Shown piece after piece: positions 23,709 through 36,800 of a stretch of 64,000 bases of DNA. Position 1 is the first letter of the stretch. Every line of letters starts with the position of its first letter. Made by a program: the position numbers and the translations under genes. Source of the stretch: Micromussa lordhowensis (Eukaryota; Cnidaria; Anthozoa; Scleractinia; Lobophylliidae); assembly GCA_964020085.1 (NCBI GenBank), contig OZ026600.1, forward strand, positions 24,180,608 to 24,244,607, given 5' to 3'. The notes beneath the pieces were generated by a model that had not been told where the DNA came from, searched no databases, and worked only from the letters and a program-made list of their open reading frames with translations.

Positions 23709-26700
23709 AGCGCATACTAATTAGGAGATGATGCGATTTGCGCCAGGGTGTTTTTCAAGCCCATATAATCGGCCTACTTTTTTGAGTATTTTCTCTTGGT
23801 CCCCCCTTGGCAAAATCGCAGAAAATGGCCGATTTAGGTCTCCTTGGCAAATTTGTCATTACTCGGCTCTACGGGCACTTATGGAGGCGCAGTTTGCAGC
23901 AAAATGTTCCTCTATGATTGCACTTCAAGTGCATACTAATTAGGAGATGATGCGATTTGCGCCAGGGTGTTATTGAAGCCCGTATAACCGGCCTACTTTT
24001 TTGAGCATTTTCCCTTGGCCCCCCCTTGGCAAAATCTCAGAAAATGGCCGATTTAGTTCTCCTTGGCAAATTTGTCATAACTCGGCTCTACCGGCACTTA
24101 TGGAGGCGCAGTTTGCAGCAAAATGTTTCTCTATGATTGCACTTCAAGTGCATGCTAATTAGGAGATGATGCGATTTGCGCCAGGGTGTTTTTGAAGCCG
24201 GTATAGGCGGCCTACTTTTTTGAGCATTTTCCCTTGGTCCCCCCTTGGCAAAATCTCCGAAAATGGCCGATTTAGGTCTCCTTGGCAAATTTGTCATAAC
24301 TCGGCTCTACGGCCACTTATGGAGGCGCAGTTTGCAGCAAAATGTTCCTCTATGATTGCACTTTACGAGGATACTAATTAGGAGATGATACGATTTGCGC
24401 CAGGGTGTTTTTGAAGCCCGTATAGTCGGCCTACTTTTTTGAGCATTTTCCCTTGGTCCCCCCTTGGCAAAATCTCAGAAAATGGCCGATTTAGGTCTCC
24501 TTGGCAAATTTGTCATTACTCGGCTCTACGGGCACTTATGGATGCGCAGTTTGCAGCAAAATGTTCCTCTATGATTGCACTTCAAGTGCATACTAATTAG
24601 GAGATGATGCGATTTGCGCCAGGGTGTTTTTGAAGCCAGTATAGGTGGCCTACTTTTCTTGAGCATTTTCCCTTGGTCCCCCTTGGCAAAATCTCCGAAA
24701 ATGGCCGATTTAAGTCTCCTTGGCAAATTTGTCATAACTTGGCTCTACGGGCACTTATGGAGGCGCAGTTTGCAGCAAAATGTTCCTCTATGATTGCACT
24801 TCAAGCGCATACTAGTTAGGAGATGACGCGATTTGCGCCAGGGTGTTTTTGAAGCCCGTATAGTCGGCCTACTTTTTTGAGTATTTTCCCTTGGTCCCCC
24901 CTTGGCAAAATCTCCGAAAATGGCCGATTTAAGTCTCCTTGGCAAATTTGTCATAACTTGGCTCTACGGGCACTTATGGAGGCGCAGTTTGCAGCAAAAT
25001 GTTTCTCTATGATTGCACTTCAAGTGCATACTAATTACGAGATGATGCGATTTGCGCCAGGGTGTTTTTGAAGCCCGTATAGTCGGCCTACTTCTTTGAG
25101 CATTTTCCCTTGGTCCCCCCTTGGCAAAATCTCAGAAAATAACCCATTTAGGTCTCTTTGGCAAATTTGTCATAACTCGGCTCTACGGGCACTTATGGAG
25201 GCGCAGTTTGCAGCAAAATGTTCCTCTATGATTGCACTTCAAGTGCATACTAATTAGGAGATTATGCGATTTGCGTCAGGGTGTTTTTGAAGCCCGTATA
25301 GGTGGCCTACTTTTTTGAGCGTTTTTCCTTGGTCCCCCCTTGGCAAAATCTCAGAAAATGGCCGATTTAGGTCTCCTTGGCAAATTTGTCATAACTCGGC
25401 TCTAAGGCAACTTATGGAGTCGCAGTTTGCAGCAACATGTTCCTCTATGATTGCGCTTCAAGTGCATACTAATTAGGAGATCATGCGATTTGCGCCAGGG
25501 TGATTTTGAAGCCCGTATAGTCGGTCTACTTTTTTGGGCATTTTCCCTTGGTCCCCCCTTGGCAAAATCTCAGAAAATGGCCGATTTAGGTCTCCTTGGC
25601 AAATTTGTCATAACTCGGCTCTCGGGCACTTATGGAGGCGCAGTTTGCAGCAACATGTTCCTCTATGATTGCACTTCAAGTGCATACTAATTAGCAGATG
25701 ATGCGATTTGCGCCAGGGAGTTTTTGAAGCCCGTATAGTCGGTATACTTTTTTGGGCATTTTCCCTTGGTCCCCCCTTGGCAAAATCTCAGAAAATGGCC
25801 GCTTTAGGTCTCCTTGGTAAATTTGTCATCAATCGGCTCTACGGGCACTTATGGAGGCGCAGTTTGCAGCAAAATGTTCCTCTATGATTGCACTTTAAGT
25901 GCATAGAAAAAAGGAGATGATGCGATTTTGCGCCAGGGTGTTTTTGAAGCCCGTATAGTCGGCCTACTTTTTTGAGCATTTTCCCTTGTTCCCCCTTGGC
26001 AAAATCTCAGAAAAATTCCGATTTAGGTCTCCTTGGTAAATTTGTCATAACTCGGCTCTACGGGCACTTATGGAGGCGCAGTTTGCAGCAAAATGTTCCT
26101 CTATGATTGCACTTCAAGTGCATACTAATTAAGAGATTATGCGATTTGCGCCAGGGTGTTTTTGAAGCCCGTATAGGTGGCCTACTTTTTTGAGCATTTT
26201 CCCTTGGTCCTCCTTTGGCAAAATCTCAGAAAATGGCTGATTTAGGTCTCCTTGGCAAATTTGTCATAACTCTGCTCTACGGGCACTTATGGAGGCGCAG
26301 TTTGCAGCAAAATGTTCCTCTATGATTGCGCTTCAAGTGCATACTAATCAGGAGATTATGCGATTTGCGCCAGGGTGTTTCTGAAGCCCGTATAGGTGGC
26401 GTACGTTTTTGAGCATTTTCCCTTGGTCCCCCCTTGGCAAAATCTCCGAAAATGGCCGATTTAGGTCTCCTTGGCAAATTAGTCATAACTTGGCTCTAGG
26501 GGCACTTATGGAGGCGCAGTTTGAAGCAAAATGTTCCTCTATGATTGCACTTCAAGCGCATAGTAATTACGAGATGATGCGATTTGCGCTAGGGTGTTTT
26601 TGAAGCCCGTATAGTCGGCCTACTTTTTTGAGTATTTTCTATTGGTCCCCCCTTTGCAAAATCTCAGAAAATGGCCGATTTAGGTCTCCTTGGCAAATTT

Positions 26701-28091
26701 GTCATAACTCGGCTCTACGGGCACTTATGGAGGCGCAAGTTGCAGCAAAATGTTCCTCTATGATTGCACTTTAAGGGCATACTAATTAGGAGATGATGCG
26801 ATTTGCGCCAGGGTGTTTTTGAAGCCCGTATAGTCGGCCTACTTTTTTGAGCATTTTCCCTTGGTCCCCCCTTGGCAAAGTTTCAGAAAATGGCCGATTT
26901 AGTTCTCCTTGGCAAATTTGTCATAACTCGGCTCTAGGGGCACTTATGGAGGCGCAGTTTGCAGCAAAATGTTCCTCTATGATTGCACTTCAAGTGCATA
27001 CTAATTAGGGGATGATGCAATTTGCGCTAGGGTGTTTTTGAAGCCCGTATAGTTGGTCTACTTTTTTGGGTGTTTTCCCTTGGTGCCCCCTTGGAAAATC
27101 TCAGAAAATGGCCGCTTTAGGTCTCCTTGGTAAATTTGTCATAACTTGGCTCTAGGGGCACTAATGGAGGCGCAGTTTGCAGCAAAATGTTCCTCTATGA
27201 TTGCACTTCAAGTGCATACAAATATGGAGATTATGCGATTTGCGCCAGGGTGTTTTTGAAGCCCGTATAGGTGGCCTACTTTTTTAAGCATCTTTCCTTG
27301 GTCCCCCCTTGGCAAAATGTCCGAAAATGGCCGATTTAGGTCTCCTTGGCAAATTTGTCATAACTCGGCTCTACGCGCACTTATGGAGGCGCAGTTTGCA
27401 GCAAAATGTTCCTCTATGATTGCACTTTAAGTGCATACTAATTAGGAGATAATGCAATTTGCGCCAGTGTGTTTTTGAAGCCCGTATAGTTGGTCTACTT
27501 TTTGGGGTGTTTTCCCTTGGTCCCCCCTTGGCAAAATCTCAGAAAACGGCCGCTTTAGGTCTCCTTGGTAAATTTGTCATAACTTGGCTCTAGGGGCACT
27601 AATGGAGGCGCAGTTTGCAGCAAAATGTTCCTCTATGATTGCACTTCAAGTGCATACTAATTAGGAGATGATGCGATTTGCGCCAGGGTGTTTTTGAAGC
27701 CCGTATAGTCGGCGTACTTTTTTGAGTATTTTCCCTTGGTCCCCCCTTGGCAAAATCTCCGAAAATGGCCGATTTAAGTCTCCTTGGCAAATTTGTCATA
27801 ACTTGGCTCTACGGGCACTTATGGAGGCGCAGTTTGCAGCAAAATGTTCCTGTATGATTGCACTTCAAGTGCATACTAATTACGAGATGATGCGATTTGC
27901 GCCAGGGTGTTTTTGAAGCCCGTATAGTCGGCCTACTTCTTTGAGCATTTGCCCTTGGTCCCCCCTTGGCAAAATCTCAGAAAATGGCCGATTTAGGTCT
28001 CCTTGGCAAATTTGTCATAACTCGGCTCTACGGCCACTTATGGAGGCGCAGTTTGCAGCAAAATGTTCCTCTATGATTGCACTTTAAGTGC

Positions 28092-29185
28092 ATACTAATT
28101 AAGAGATGATGCAGTTTGCGCCAGGGTGTTTTTGAAGCCCGAATAGTCAGTCTACGTTTTTGGGCATTTTCACTTGGTCCCCCCTTGGCAAAATCTCAGA
28201 AAATGGCCGCTTTAGGTCTCCTTGGTAAATTTGTCATAACTCGGCTCTACGGGCACTTATGGAGGCGCAGTTTGCAGCAAAATGTTCCTCTATGATTGCA
28301 CATTAAGTGCATTTTAATTAAGGGATGATACGATTTGCGCCAGGGCCTTTTTGAAGCCCGTATAGTCGGTCCACTTTTTTGGGCATTTTCCCTTGGTCCC
28401 CCCTTGACAAAATCTCAGAAAATGGCCGATTTAGGTCTCCTTGGTAAATTTGTCATAACTCGGCTCTACGGGCACTTATGGAGGCGCAGTTTGCAGCAAA
28501 ATGTTCCTGTATGATTGCACTTCAAGTGCATACTAATTAGGAGATGATGCGATTTGCGCCAGGGTGTTTTTGAAGCCCGTATAGTCGGCCTACTTTTTTG
28601 AGCATTTTCCCTTGGTCCCTCCTTGGCAAAATCTCAGAAAATGGCCGATTTAGGTCTCCTTGGCAAATTTGTCATAACTCGGCTCTACGGGCACTTATGG
28701 AGGCGCAGTTTGCAGCAAAATGTTCCTCTATGATTGCACTTCAAGTGCATACTGATTAGGAGATGATGCGATTTGCGCCAGGGTGTTTTTGAAGCCCGTA
28801 TAGCTGGCCTACTTTTTTAAGCATTTTCCCTTGGTCCCCCCTTGGCAAAATCTCAGAAAATGGCCGATTTAGGTCTCCTTGGCAAATTTGTCATAACTCG
28901 GCTCTACGGCCACTTATGGAGGCGCAGTTTGCAGCAAAATGTTCCCCTATGATTGGTCTTCAAGTGCATACAAATTACGAGATGATGTGAGTTGCGCAAG
29001 GTGTTTTTGAAGCCGGTATATTCGGCCTACTTTTTTGAGCATTTTCCCTTGGGCCCCCCTTGGCAAAATCTCAGAAAATTGCCGATTAAGGTCTCCTTAG
29101 CAAATTTGTCATAACTCGGCTCTACGGGCACTTATGGAGGCGCAGTTTGCAGCAAAATGTTCCTCTATGATTGCACTTCAATTGC
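28092..29185 (+). repeat. 5-mer duplication (1094-bp offset) nested in the 7661-bp block, unit 1
   Basis: Five monomers recur as 29186-30279. Markers: GATGCAGTTTGCG with AGTCAGTCTACG, TGCACATTAAGTGC, the GGGCCTTTTTG monomer with CGGTCCACTTTTTTG and TTGACAAAATC, CCCTCCTTGG, CATACTGATTAGG, AGCTGGCC, and CCCCTATGATTGGTC with GATGTGAGTTGCGCAAGG and CCTTAGCAAATTTG. The units differ at roughly ten sites, so this duplication is older than the 7661-bp event. It is present in both copies of that block (again at 35753-36846 and 36847-37940). Confidence 0.82.
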
Positions 29186-30279
29186 ATACTAATTAGGAGA
29201 TGATGCAGTTTGCGCCAGGGTGTTTTTGAAGCCCGTATAGTCAGTCTACGTTTTTGGGCATTTTCACTTGGTCCCCCCTTGGCAAAATCTCAGAAAATGG
29301 CCGCTTTAGGTCTCCTTGGTAAATTTGTCATAACTCGGCTCTACGGGCACTTATGGAGGCGCAGTTTGCAGCAAAATGTTCCTCTATGATTGCACATTAA
29401 GTGCATTTTAAATAAGGGATGATACGATTTGCGCCAGGGCCTTTTTGAAGCCCGTATAGTCGGTCCACTTTTTTGGCCATTTTCCCTTGGTCCCCCCTTG
29501 ACAAAATCTCAGAAAATGGCCGATTTAGGTCTCCTTGGTAAATTTGTCATAACTCGGCTCTACGGGCACTTATGGAGGCGCAGTTTGAAGCAAAATGTTC
29601 CTGTATGATTGCACTTCAAGTGCATGCTAATTAGGAGATGATGCGATTTGCGCCAGGGTGTTTTTGAAGCCCGTATAGTCGGCCTACTTTTTTGAGCATT
29701 TTCCCTTGGTCCCTCCTTGGCAAAATCTCAGAAAATGGCCGATTTAGGTCTCCTTGGCAAATTTGTCATAACTCGGCTCTACGGGCACTTATGGAGGCGC
29801 AGTTTGCAGCAAAATGTTCCTCTATGATTGCACTTCAAGCGCATACTGATTAGGAGATGATGCGATTTGCCCCAGGGTGTTTTTTATGCCCGTATAGCTG
29901 GCCTACTTTTTTAAGCATTTTCCCTTGGTCCCCCCTTGGCAAAATCTCAGAAAATGGCCGATTTAGGTCTCCTTGGCAAATTTGTCATAACTCGGCTCTA
30001 CAGCCACTTATGTAGGCGCAGTTTGTAGCAAAATGTTCCCCTATGATTGGTCTTCAAGTGCATACAAATTACGAGATGATGTGAGTTGCGCAAGGTGTTT
30101 TTGAAGCCGGTATATTCGGCCTACTTTTTTGAGCATTTTCCCTTGGGCCCCCCTTGGCAAAATCTCAGAAAATTGCCGATTAAGGTCTCCTTAGCAAATT
30201 TGTCATAACTCGGCTCTACGGCCACTTATGGAGGCGCAGTTTGCAGCAAAATGTTCCTCTATGATTGCACTTCAAGCGG
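29186..30279 (+). repeat. 5-mer duplication nested in the 7661-bp block, unit 2
   Basis: Second unit of the nested pentamer. Unit-specific changes include TTTTTTGGCCATT, GTTTGAAGCAAAATG, GCCCCAGGGTGTTTTTTATGCC, and CTACAGCCACTTATGTAGG with GTTTGTAGC. The sequence after unit 2, CTACGGCCACTTATGG, matches the sequence just before unit 1 rather than the end of unit 1. That fits a tandem junction. Confidence 0.8.
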
Positions 30280-32124
30280 ATACTAATTAGGAGATGATGC
30301 GATTTGCGCCAGGGTGTTTTTGAAGCCCGTATAGTCGGCCTACTTTTTTGAGCATTTTCCCTTGGTCCCCCCTTGGCCAAATCTCAGAAAATGGCCGATT
30401 TAGGTCTCCTTGGCAAATTTGTCATAACTCGGCTCTACGGGCACTTATGGAGGCGCAGTTTGCAGCAAAATGTTCCTCTATGATTGCACTTCAAGTGCAT
30501 ACTAATTAAGAGATGATGCGGTTTGCGCCAGGGTTTTTTTGAAGCCCGTATAGTCGGCCTTGTTCTTTGAGCATTTTCCCTTGGTCCCCTTTTGGCAAAA
30601 TCTCAGAAAATGGCCGATTTAGGTCTCCTTGGCAAATTTGTCATAACTCGGCTCTACGGGCACTTATGGAGGCGCAGTTTGCAGCAAAATGTTTCTCTAT
30701 GATTGCACTTCAAGTGCATACTAATTAAGAGATGATGCGATTTGCGCCAGGGTGTTTTTCAAGCCCGTATAGTCGGCCTACTTTTTTGAGCATTTTCCCT
30801 TGGCCCCCCCTTGGCAAAATCTCAGAAAATGGCCGATTTAGGTCTCCTTGGCAAATTTGTCATAACTCGGCTTTACCGGCACTTATGGAGGCGCAGTTTG
30901 CAGCAAAATGTTTCTCTATGATTGCACTTCAAGAGCATACTAATTAGGAGATGATGCGATTTGCGCCAGGGTGTTTTTGAAGCACGTATAGTCGGCCTAC
31001 TTTTTTGAGCATTTTCCCTTGGTCCCCCCTTGGCAAAATCTCAGAAAATGGCCGATTTAGGTCTCCTTGGCAAATTTGTCATAACTCGGTTCTACGGGCA
31101 CTTATGGAGGCGCAGTTTGAAGCAAAATGTTCCTCTATGATTGCACTTTAAGTGCATACTAATTAGGAGATGATGCGATTTGCGCCAGGGTGCATTTGAA
31201 GCCCGTATATTCGGCCTACTTTTTTGAGCATTTTCCCTTGGCCCCCCCTTGGCAAAATCTCAGAAAATGGCCGATTTAGGTCTCCTTGGCAAATTTGTCA
31301 TAACTCGGCTCTACCGGCACTTATGGAGGCGCAGTTTGAAGCAAAATGTTCCTGTATGATTGCACTTCAAGTGCATACTAATTAGGAGATGATGCGATTT
31401 CCGCCAGGGTGTTTTTGAAGCCCGTATAGTCGGCCTACTTTTTTGAGCATTTTCCCATGGTCCCCCCTTGGCAAAATCTCAGAAAATGGCCGATTTAGGT
31501 CTCCTTGGCAAATTTGTCATAACTCGGCTCTACGGGCACTTATGGAGGCGCAGTTTGAAGCAAAATGTTCCTCTATGATTGCACTTCAAGTGCATGCTAA
31601 TTAGGAGATGATGCGATTTGCGCCAGGGTGTTTTTGAAGCCCGTATAGTCGGCCTACTTTTTTGAGCATTTTCCCTTGGTCCCCCCTTGGCAAAATCTCG
31701 GAAAAAGGCCGATTTAGGTCTCCTAGGTAAATTTGTCATAACTCGGCTCTACGGGCATTTATGGAGGCGCAGTTTGAAGCGAAATGTTCCTCTATGATTG
31801 CACTTCAAGTGCATGCTAATTAGGAGATGATGCGATTTGCGCCAGGGTGTTTTTGAAGCCCGTATAGTCGGCCTACTTTTTTGAGCATTTTCCCTTGGTC
31901 CCCCCTTGGCAAAATCTCAGAAAATGGCCGATTTAGGTCTCCTTGGCAAATTTGTCATAGTTTGGCTTTACGGGCACTTATGGAGGCGCAGTTTGCAGCA
32001 AAATGTTCCTCTATCATTGCACTTCAAGCGCATACTAATTAGGAGATGATGCGATTTCCGCCAGGGTGTTTTTGAAGCCCATATAATTGGCCTACTTTTT
32101 TGAGTATTTTCTCTTGGTCCCCCC

Positions 32125-32879
32125 TTGGCAAAATCTCAGAAAATGGCCGATTTAGGTCTCCTTGGCAAATTTGTCATAACTCGGCTCTACGGGCACTTAT
32201 GGAGGCGCAGTTTGCAGCAAACTGTTTTTCTATGATTGCACTTCAAGTGGATACTAATTAGGAGATGATGCGATTTGCGCCAGGGTGTTTTTGAAGCCCG
32301 TATAGTCGGCCTACTTTTTTGAGCATTTTCCCTTGGCCCCCCCTTGGCAAAATCTCAGAAAATGGCCGATTTAGGTCTCCTTGGCAAATTTGTCATAACT
32401 CAGCTCTACGGGCACTTATGGAGGCGCAGTTTGCAGCAAAATGTTTCTCTATGATTGCACTTCAAGTGGTTACTAATTACGAGATGATGCGATTTGCGCC
32501 AAGGTGTTTTTGAAGCCTGTATATTCAGCCTACTTTTTTGAGCATTTTCCCTTGGTCCTCCCTTGGCAAAATCTCAGAAAATGGCCGATTTAGGTCTCCT
32601 TGGCAAATTTGTCATATCTCGGCTCTACGGGCACTTATGGAGACGCAGTTTGCAGCAAAATGTTCCTCTATGATTGCACTTCAAGTGCATGCTGATAAGG
32701 AGATGATGCTTTTGGGGCAGGGTCTTTTTGAAGCCCGTATAGTCGGCCTACTTTTTTGAGCATTTTCCCTTGGTCCCCCCTTGGCAAAATCTCAGAAAAT
32801 TGCCGATGTAGGTCTCCTTGGTAAATTGGTCATAACTCGGCTCTACGGGCACTTATGGAGGCGCAGTTTGCAGCAAAAT
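32125..32879 (+). repeat. Long-range duplicated block, copy 2 (partner 13077-13831)
   Basis: Copy of the 13.1-13.8 kb block, lying inside the first 7661-bp unit. It carries the same AAACTGTTT, CTCAGCTCTACGG, AAGCCTGTATATTCAGCC, GATGCTTTTGGGGCAGG and ATTGCCGATGTAGG markers. GAGACGCAG near 32641 distinguishes it from GAGGCGCAG in copy 1. It continues without a break into the GCGGTTTGCGCC and CCTTGTTCTTTGAGC monomer. Confidence 0.8.
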
Positions 32880-33839
32880 GTTCCTCTATGATTGCACTTC
32901 AAGTGCATACTAATTAAGAGATGATGCGGTTTGCGCCAGGGTTTTTTTGAAGCCCGTATTGTCGGCCTTGTTCTTTGAGCATTTTCTTTTGGTCCCCTTT
33001 TGGCAAAATCTCAGAAAATGGCCGATTTAGGTCTACTTGGCAAATTTGTCATAACTCGGCTCTACGGGCACTTATGGAGGCGCAGTTTGCAGCAAAATGT
33101 TTCTCTATGATTGCACTTCAAGTGCATACTAATTAGGAGATGATGCGATTTGCGCCAGGGTGTTTTTCAAGCCCGTATAGTCGGCCTACTTTTTTGAGCA
33201 TTTTCCCCTGGCCCCCCCTTGGCAAAATCTCAGAAAATGGCCGATTTAGGTCTCCTTGGCAAATTTGTCATAACTCGGCTCTACCGGCACTTATGGAGGC
33301 GCAGTTTGCAGCAAAATGTTTCTCTATGATTGCACTTCAAGTGCATGCTAATTAGGAGATGATGCGATTTGCGCCAGGGTGTTTTTGAAGCACGTATAGT
33401 CGGCCTACTTTTTTGAGCATTTTCCCTTGGTCCCCCCTTGGCAAAATCTCAGAAAATGGCCGATTTAGGTCTCCTTGGCAAATTTGTCATAACTCGGCTC
33501 TACGGGCACTTATGGAGGCGCAGTTTGCAGCCAAATGTTCCTCTATGATTGCACTTCAAGTGCATGATAATTAGAAGATGATGCGATTTGCGCCAGGGTG
33601 TTTTTGAAGCCCGTATAGTCGGCCTACTTTTTTGAGCATTTTCCCTTGGTCCCCCCTTGGCAAAATCTCGGAAAAAGGCCGATTTAGGTCTCCTTGGTAA
33701 ATTTGTCATAACTCGGCTCTACGGGCACTTATGGAGGCGCAGTTTGCAGCAAAATGTTCCTCTATGATTGCACTTTAAGTGCATTTTAATTAAAAGATGA
33801 TACGATTTGCGCCAGGGTGTTTTTGAAGCCGGTATAGGC

Positions 33840-36800
33840 GGCCTACTTTTTTGAGCATTTTCCCTTGGTCCTCCTTTGGCAAAATCTCAGAAAATGGCTG
33901 ATTTAGGTCTCCTTGGCAAATTTGTCATAACTCTGCTCTACGGGCACTTATGGAGGCGCAGTTTGCAGCAAAATGTTCCTCTATGATTGCGCTTCAAGTG
34001 CATACTAATCAGGAGATTATGCGATTTGCGCCAGGGTGTTTCTGAAGCCCGTATAGGTGGCGTACGTTTTTGAGCATTTTCCCTTGGTCCCCCCTTGGCA
34101 AAATCTCCGAAAATGGCCGATTTAGGTCTCCTTGGCAAATTAGTCATAACTTGGCTCTAGGGGCACTTATGGAGGCGCAGTTTGAAGCAAAATGTTCCTC
34201 TATGATTGCACTTCAAGCGCATAGTAATTACGAGATGATGCGATTTGCGCTAGGGTGTTTTTGAAGCCCGTATAGTCGGCCTACTTTTTTGAGTATTTTC
34301 TATTGGTCCCCCCTTTGCAAAATCTCAGAAAATGGCCGATTTAGGTCTCCTTGGCAAATTTGTCATAACTCGGCTCTACGGGCACTTATGGAGGCGCAAG
34401 TTGCAGCAAAATGTTCCTCTATGATTGCACTTTAAGGGCATACTAATTAGGAGATGATGCGATTTGCGCCAGGGTGTTTTTGAAGCCCGTATAGTCGGCC
34501 TACTTTTTTGAGCATTTTCCCTTGGTCCCCCCTTGGCAAAGTTTCAGAAAATGGCCGATTTAGTTCTCCTTGGCAAATTTGTCATAACTCGGCTCTAGGG
34601 GCACTTATGGAGGCGCAGTTTGCAGCAAAATGTTCCTCTATGATTGCACTTCAAGTGCATACTAATTAGGGGATGATGCAATTTGCGCTAGGGTGTTTTT
34701 GAAGCCCGTATAGTTGGTCTACTTTTTTGGGTGTTTTCCCTTGGTGCCCCCTTGGAAAATCTCAGAAAATGGCCGCTTTAGGTCTCCTTGGTAAATTTGT
34801 CATAACTTGGCTCTAGGGGCACTAATGGAGGCGCAGTTTGCAGCAAAATGTTCCTCTATGATTGCACTTCAAGTGCATACAAATATGGAGATTATGCGAT
34901 TTGCGCCAGGGTGTTTTTGAAGCCCGTATAGGTGGCCTACTTTTTTAAGCATCTTTCCTTGGTCCCCCCTTGGCAAAATGTCCGAAAATGGCCGATTTAG
35001 GTCTCCTTGGCAAATTTGTCATAACTCGGCTCTACGCGCACTTATGGAGGCGCAGTTTGCAGCAAAATGTTCCTCTATGATTGCACTTTAAGTGCATACT
35101 AATTAGGAGATAATGCAATTTGCGCCAGTGTGTTTTTGAAGCCCGTATAGTTGGTCTACTTTTTGGGGTGTTTTCCCTTGGTCCCCCCTTGGCAAAATCT
35201 CAGAAAACGGCCGCTTTAGGTCTCCTTGGTAAATTTGTCATAACTTGGCTCTAGGGGCACTAATGGAGGCGCAGTTTGCAGCAAAATGTTCCTCTATGAT
35301 TGCACTTCAAGTGCATACTAATTAGGAGATGATGCGATTTGCGCCAGGGTGTTTTTGAAGCCCGTATAGTCGGCGTACTTTTTTGAGTATTTTCCCTTGG
35401 TCCCCCCTTGGCAAAATCTCCGAAAATGGCCGATTTAAGTCTCCTTGGCAAATTTGTCATAACTTGGCTCTACGGGCACTTATGGAGGCGCAGTTTGCAG
35501 CAAAATGTTCCTGTATGATTGCACTTCAAGTGCATACTAATTACGAGATGATGCGATTTGCGCCAGGGTGTTTTTGAAGCCCGTATAGTCGGCCTACTTC
35601 TTTGAGCATTTGCCCTTGGTCCCCCCTTGGCAAAATCTCAGAAAATGGCCGATTTAGGTCTCCTTGGCAAATTTGTCATAACTCGGCTCTACGGCCACTT
35701 ATGGAGGCGCAGTTTGCAGCAAAATGTTCCTCTATGATTGCACTTCAAGTGCATACTAATTAAGAGATGATGCAGTTTGCGCCAGGGTGTTTTTGAAGCC
35801 CGAATAGTCAGTCTACGTTTTTGGGCATTTTCACTTGGTCCCCCCTTGGCAAAATCTCAGAAAATGGCCGCTTTAGGTCTCCTTGGTAAATTTGTCATAA
35901 CTCGGCTCTACGGGCACTTATGGAGGCGCAGTTTGCAGCAAAATGTTCCTCTATGATTGCACATTAAGTGCATTTTAATTAAGGGATGATACGATTTGCG
36001 CCAGGGCCTTTTTGAAGCCCGTATAGTCGGTCCACTTTTTTGGGCATTTTCCCTTGGTCCCCCCTTGACAAAATCTCAGAAAATGGCCGATTTAGGTCTC
36101 CTTGGTAAATTTGTCATAACTCGGCTCTACGGGCACTTATGGAGGCGCAGTTTGCAGCAAAATGTTCCTGTATGATTGCACTTCAAGTGCATACTAATTA
36201 GGAGATGATGCGATTTGCGCCAGGGTGTTTTTGAAGCCCGTATAGTCGGCCTACTTTTTTGAGCATTTTCCCTTGGTCCCTCCTTGGCAAAATCTCAGAA
36301 AATGGCCGATTTAGGTCTCCTTGGCAAATTTGTCATAACTCGGCTCTACGGGCACTTATGGAGGCGCAGTTTGCAGCAAAATGTTCCTCTATGATTGCAC
36401 TTCAAGTGCATACTGATTAGGAGATGATGCGATTTGCGCCAGGGTGTTTTTGAAGCCCGTATAGCTGGCCTACTTTTTTAAGCATTTTCCCTTGGTCCCC
36501 CCTTGGCAAAATCTCAGAAAATGGCCGATTTAGGTCTCCTTGGCAAATTTGTCATAACTCGGCTCTACGGCCACTTATGGAGGCGCAGTTTGCAGCAAAA
36601 TGTTCCCCTATGATTGGTCTTCAAGTGCATACAAATTACGAGATGATGTGAGTTGCGCAAGGTGTTTTTGAAGCCGGTATATTCGGCCTACTTTTTTGAG
36701 CATTTTCCCTTGGGCCCCCCTTGGCAAAATCTCAGAAAATTGCCGATTAAGGTCTCCTTAGCAAATTTGTCATAACTCGGCTCTACGGGCACTTATGGAG

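Larger units (their letters stand above)
10616..26178 (+). repeat. Array zone 2: mixed monomer subfamilies
   Basis: Monomers are more varied than in zone 1. New variants appear: GTGTTATTGAAG, GTGTATTTGAAG with GTATATTCGG, CTTGGCCCCCCCTTGG (C7), CTCGGAAAAAGG with CTTGGTAAATTT, CATAGTTTGGC, GCATTTTAATTAAGAGATGATACG-like ends and AAGCCCATATAATCGG. The zone includes the deletion-bearing monomers near 11.1-12.1 kb, the 1971-bp 9-mer duplication at 16.3-20.2 kb and the 1753-bp-spaced duplication at 21.0-23.7 kb. Limits are approximate. Confidence 0.7.
26179..33839 (+). repeat. 7661-bp (35-monomer) tandem duplication, copy 1
   Basis: The block is repeated immediately downstream at an exact offset of 7661 bp (35 x 219 minus 4). 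Reading both copies in parallel I found only two differences: T at 28085 against C at 35746 (CACTTTAAG against CACTTCAAG), and A at 30167 against T at 37828 (CTCAGAAAA against CTCTGAAAA). Dozens of private variants are shared, such as CTGCTCTACGG, TAATCAGGAG, GTACGTTTTTG, GCGCAAGTTG, TACAAATATGG and TTTGGGGTG. A 32-bp stretch of identical monomer sequence (26179-26210, 33840-33871, 41501-41532) spans the breakpoints. Confidence 0.95.
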
